A stretch of DNA of 64,000 nt from Candidatus Parcubacteria bacterium (GTDB lineage Bacteria; Patescibacteria; Paceibacteria; UBA9973; UBA918): contig JAKFXN010000001.1 in assembly GCA_021731405.1 (NCBI GenBank), positions 62,001 through 126,000 of the forward strand. The letters run 5' to 3'. The translations under genes were made by a program, and so were the position numbers. Below are positions 61,387 through 64,000 of this stretch, in pieces (the first letter of the stretch is position 1; each line of letters starts with the position of its first letter). The notes under the pieces are model-generated. The model was not told the DNA's origin and did no database searches. It was given only the letters and a program-made list of their open reading frames with translations.

Positions 61387-62391
61387 TTAGATTTTAGAAA
61401 TAATCGCTCGCAACTCTCGAGCGAGAGCCTGTGAATCATGACGGATAAGACTACGCTTCATGGCGTCACCAGGAGTAACCGCTGCTAGTTCTCCAGCAAT
61501 GAGCGGGAGGGCTGTAATGGTACACAGATCGCCTTCACAGTTATTTATTACTGGATGATCTCCTTCTGCTTCATACTTTAAGACTAGCTCTTCAGGCATT
61601 GGGGCAGTATTGACGAGCACTGTGTCAGGCACCCTCCCAGAATACAAAGCGATTTCAGCTAGGTGCTCAGCAGCGTGCATACCGACCGTTTGGCCTTTTT
61701 TAGACATGAGATTACAGACGTATACTACATGGGCTTCTGAGGCCAAAAACGCCTCTTTAAAGCCTTTTGTGATGCAATTTGGGAGAATACTGGTATACAG
61801 GTCTCCTGGCCCCAAAACGAGCAAATTGGCGCCTTTTATGGCCTCAGCCGCTTCGGCTGTTATCCCTGCCTCGGGCGTCAGGGTAAGAGAGACGATTCGC
61901 GCGCCTTCTGCCTGTGGACTCGTCTCTTCAATGGCGTGTTGTCCCATAACTACTGTTCCATCATCGTAGGTGGCAACCAATTCGACATTGTCTGTAGTCA
62001 CGGGAATCACTCGCCCCGCCACTTTCAAAATACGTGACGCTGCCTTGATTGCCTCCACTTCACTGCCGAGAATATCGGTCAAAGCAGTTAAAAATAAATT
62101 TCCGAAGTTGTGTCCTTCAAGACCGACGCCCTCTGTGAACCGATACAAGAAAAGTTGCCGCAACAGTGCATCGTGCTCATCCCCTTCTGCAGCAAGCGCC
62201 GTCAGAGCATTTCGCACATCACCAATTGGCAGAAGGCCAAACTCGTCACGAAGCCTTCCTGTTGAACCACCAGAATCAGCCATGCTCACAATGGCACTGA
62301 TATCGAGTTCGTTGGCATAGATGCGCAAACCCCTTAGCACCGTATGTGTACCTGTACCACCACCAATGACAACGACGCGTTTTTTATTCAT
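61387..62391 (-). CDS. YvcK/CofD-like family protein (gluconeogenesis/morphogenesis factor)
   Basis: The start is placed at ATG 62391 (MNKKRVVVIGGGTGTHTVLR); a 21-bp longer frame is less natural. The 334-residue protein has the family motifs VIGGGTGTHTVLRGL, SMADSGGSTGRLRDEFGLLP and NLFLTALTDILG, and VLGPGDLYTSILPN. YvcK proteins bind UDP-sugars and link carbon metabolism to wall synthesis and cell shape; the CofD relatives make F420. YvcK is more likely here because of the length, the SGGSTG motif and the absence of other F420 genes nearby. It lies between the glycan cluster and a surface protein. Confidence 0.9.
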   Translation of the reverse strand: MNKKRVVVIGGGTGTHTVLRGLRIYANELDISAIVSMADSGGSTGRLRDEFGLLPIGDVRNALTALAAEGDEHDALLRQLFLYRFTEGVGLEGHNFGNLFLTALTDILGSEVEAIKAASRILKVAGRVIPVTTDNVELVATYDDGTVVMGQHAIEETSPQAEGARIVSLTLTPEAGITAEAAEAIKGANLLVLGPGDLYTSILPNCITKGFKEAFLASEAHVVYVCNLMSKKGQTVGMHAAEHLAEIALYSGRVPDTVLVNTAPMPEELVLKYEAEGDHPVINNCEGDLCTITALPLIAGELAAVTPGDAMKRSLIRHDSQALARELRAIISKI

Positions 62392-62446
62392 GCTCTTTAT
62401 AACTATCAGCAACTCAAAAAAGTATCTTTACAAACAAGTGAACGTA

Positions 62447-63868
62447 TTATGCACTCTTGGTTCTAGGCCAAAGCAAACTCACAAAAGCGAGAAGGAGTAA
62501 GCCAATAAAAAGAAGGTAGATGGTACGATTTGCGGTTGACTTAGTAGCTGTTGCCTCCCCCGCCACTTCATCTGAAGCAATCGAAATCACTTCCGTCTCT
62601 TCCTCTTCACTCGCTTCTGCGACTGCCGCTAGGCCAAAGCCAAAGGTGTCTGAATCAGCAACCTGCGCGAGCGGCACTAAAGACTCCTCCTGCGCTACGG
62701 GAGCAATGTCATCTAGGGCCACAGACTTTGTTCCGGCAAAACCCACCGCTGGAAGACTCGCTCCTACGAGCTGATTTTTGGTATTATAAAGACCAATCAT
62801 TTCTTGTCCTCCGTTTGAAACACGACTTGCAGCAATAGTAATAGTGCTTAATGAAGCCATAATCGTACGAGGTGGAAAAGTAATGTCTTTTGTACCTCGC
62901 AGCGTATATCCCGATATATCAACATCATACTTGGCGTCATTATTAACTTGGACAGTACCTGCACTTGTACGAGTGACGGAAAATTTGACTGGCAAAATAG
63001 TAATCTCATGCCTGCCTACTTGAACATTCTTTTTATATTCAGCTCGAACAGTCACGACATAGGTACCTGGATAGGTGTAGGTATGAAATGGATTTTTTCC
63101 CTCTCCTACATATGAATCACCGAAGTTCCATTCGTAGCGAACTAGTTTTTCAAGCTCATCGTCTACACCTCCCGTCTTTACGTTAAACGGTATGGCTTGG
63201 TGCACGTAGGCCACACTTTGCACATCGGGCAGGACGTTCAGTTTAATTTCTGGATTTTTTAGCCGTATTGAGTCAGAAGATTTATTACTCCGTGAAGAAG
63301 AGCTTTTATTTGAGGTTGTGGTTGTGGTTGTGGTAGTAGCTGTTGTGTTATCAGATTCAACTTCCGGGGCAGGAGCCTCCTCTATACGCCCATTTCCGTT
63401 TACTTGCCCTGGGGTGGGTGTATCCGTGACCCAGCCACTGCTTTGATATTGGGCAGTTTCTTTGGTGATGTTATCACCACCAATATTTTTCCAATCTTCT
63501 CCACCAGACACTTGATCAACCACTGCTCCGGCCGCAGTAAGCAGTGTGAGCGTAGCACCAGTATTTACAAGCGCCCCCGTATAAATAAGAAAGGCTGTCC
63601 CAGCGGCTGAGGCATCACTGGTCCGTTCCAAGACAGCGTAAGAACCAGCCTCAATACTACCGGTAAGCGTAATAGAAAAATTCATCCCATCTTGTAGCAC
63701 CCAACCGTCTACAGAGACAGAACTGTTGTCATTATTATAGAGCTCAATCCACTCGTGATTCGCAGAAGCAGCACTACCCATCCAAGCCACTTCATTGATA
63801 CTTACCGCTGCCGTTACTGACTCAGTACTGAAAAGGAAGAAAAGGAGTATGTACAGGCAGGTACGCAT
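62447..63868 (-). CDS. Exported lamin-tail-domain/PKD surface protein with C-terminal anchor
   Basis: The 473-residue protein has a signal peptide (about 1-20) and a lamin-tail domain (about 22-135: INEVAWMGSAASANHEWIEL, DGWVLQDG, GSYAVLERT). A Thr/Ser linker is followed by a PKD-like domain (about 205-290: VRYEWNFGDSYVGEGKNPFH). A further beta region and a C-terminal membrane helix (about 447-467) with a short basic tail follow. Lamin-tail plus PKD and anchor proteins are common on CPR surfaces and may bind polymers or DNA. It starts 12 bp after the end of the upstream partial gene, so it is in an operon with it. Confidence 0.88.
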   Translation of the reverse strand: MRTCLYILLFFLFSTESVTAAVSINEVAWMGSAASANHEWIELYNNDNSSVSVDGWVLQDGMNFSITLTGSIEAGSYAVLERTSDASAAGTAFLIYTGALVNTGATLTLLTAAGAVVDQVSGGEDWKNIGGDNITKETAQYQSSGWVTDTPTPGQVNGNGRIEEAPAPEVESDNTTATTTTTTTTSNKSSSSRSNKSSDSIRLKNPEIKLNVLPDVQSVAYVHQAIPFNVKTGGVDDELEKLVRYEWNFGDSYVGEGKNPFHTYTYPGTYVVTVRAEYKKNVQVGRHEITILPVKFSVTRTSAGTVQVNNDAKYDVDISGYTLRGTKDITFPPRTIMASLSTITIAASRVSNGGQEMIGLYNTKNQLVGASLPAVGFAGTKSVALDDIAPVAQEESLVPLAQVADSDTFGFGLAAVAEASEEEETEVISIASDEVAGEATATKSTANRTIYLLFIGLLLLAFVSLLWPRTKSA

Positions 63869-63880
63869 AGGGGTAATTAG

Positions 63881-64000
63881 TTATGAGGCAAATGGCGAAC
63901 GTTCCGTGTTTGGCTCTTTAAAAAGACGTTCGATTTTTTTGGCATTGAGTGGATCATCTGCCTGACTTTCCGGCCGCTGCTCTAAGTCATTAAACGCGGC
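63881..64000 (-). CDS. 3' end of an unidentified gene
   Basis: The minus strand reads as an open frame from the window edge to a TAA at 63881, giving the last 39 residues: a charged, probably helical tail with NDLEQRPESQADDPLNAKKI and KEPNTERSPFAS. No family could be assigned. The 12-bp gap to the lamin-tail gene suggests one transcript. Confidence 0.6.
   Translation of the reverse strand, partial: AAFNDLEQRPESQADDPLNAKKIERLFKEPNTERSPFAS

Noticed and set aside
61387..62391. CofD (F420 biosynthesis)
   Set aside because: The GGGTGTHTVLRGL and SGGSTGRLRDE motifs suit YvcK, and no F420 genes were seen in the window.

Overview
The window looks like part of a small-genome, ultra-small bacterium of the Candidate Phyla Radiation (Patescibacteria), most likely a Parcubacteria/Paceibacteria lineage. 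This is inferred from gene content and style: very large Thr/Ser-rich surface proteins, proteins with an N-terminal helix-turn-helix and a C-terminal membrane anchor, a tiny Lys-rich histone-like protein, a dense glycan locus, almost no Shine-Dalgarno sequences, and -10 boxes 6-9 nt before start codons. TGA is used as a stop, so the genetic code appears standard, unlike Gracilibacteria/Absconditabacteria. No dnaA, rRNA, tRNA, CRISPR array, transposase or integrase was found.

Region 1 (1-23.2 kb, minus strand) is mainly a cell-surface block. Reading in the direction of transcription, it starts at 23202 with two membrane-anchored helix-turn-helix proteins. Next come a 3101-residue fibre-like protein with YadA-type head repeats and a 2040-residue protein with two seven-repeat arrays that look like beta-propellers. 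A gene-poor stretch follows, with a 39-bp direct repeat and a strong hairpin. Then come four exported proteins (two paralogues, a membrane-anchored beta-sandwich protein and a fibronectin-type protein), and finally gap and rpiB.

Region 2 (23.2-33.4 kb, minus strand) is mostly housekeeping: gatB, obg, a small phage-holin-like membrane protein, secA, an H1-like protein, murB, an O-antigen-ligase/TPR protein, and an unusual fusion of an HxGH nucleotidyltransferase to a mannose-phosphate-isomerase-type cupin. Most of these units end in clear hairpin terminators.

Region 3 (33.5-62.4 kb, mostly plus strand) is a surface polysaccharide locus. gmd and fcl make GDP-L-fucose, and a GT11 fucosyltransferase farther down can use it. 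Between them lie a truncated nucleotide-sugar dehydrogenase, a HAD phosphatase, a 1059-residue fusion (membrane region, uridine-kinase-like P-loop kinase, class II aldolase), a GDPD-like phosphodiesterase and two sugar-phosphate nucleotidyltransferases. Together these look like a route to an unusual activated precursor. Further on are a GtrA protein, a Wzx flippase, about ten glycosyltransferases, several methyltransferases, a DUF268 protein and a sulfotransferase-like protein. A GC-richer 2H-phosphoesterase-like gene with a TTG start and a consensus Shine-Dalgarno sits in the middle and may be imported. The window ends with a YvcK/CofD-like protein, a lamin-tail/PKD surface protein, and the 3' end of an unidentified gene.

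The two most promising undescribed systems are the membrane-HTH plus giant-fibre operon, whose second gene has a palindrome over its -10 box, and the HAD/kinase-aldolase/phosphodiesterase/nucleotidyltransferase cassette.
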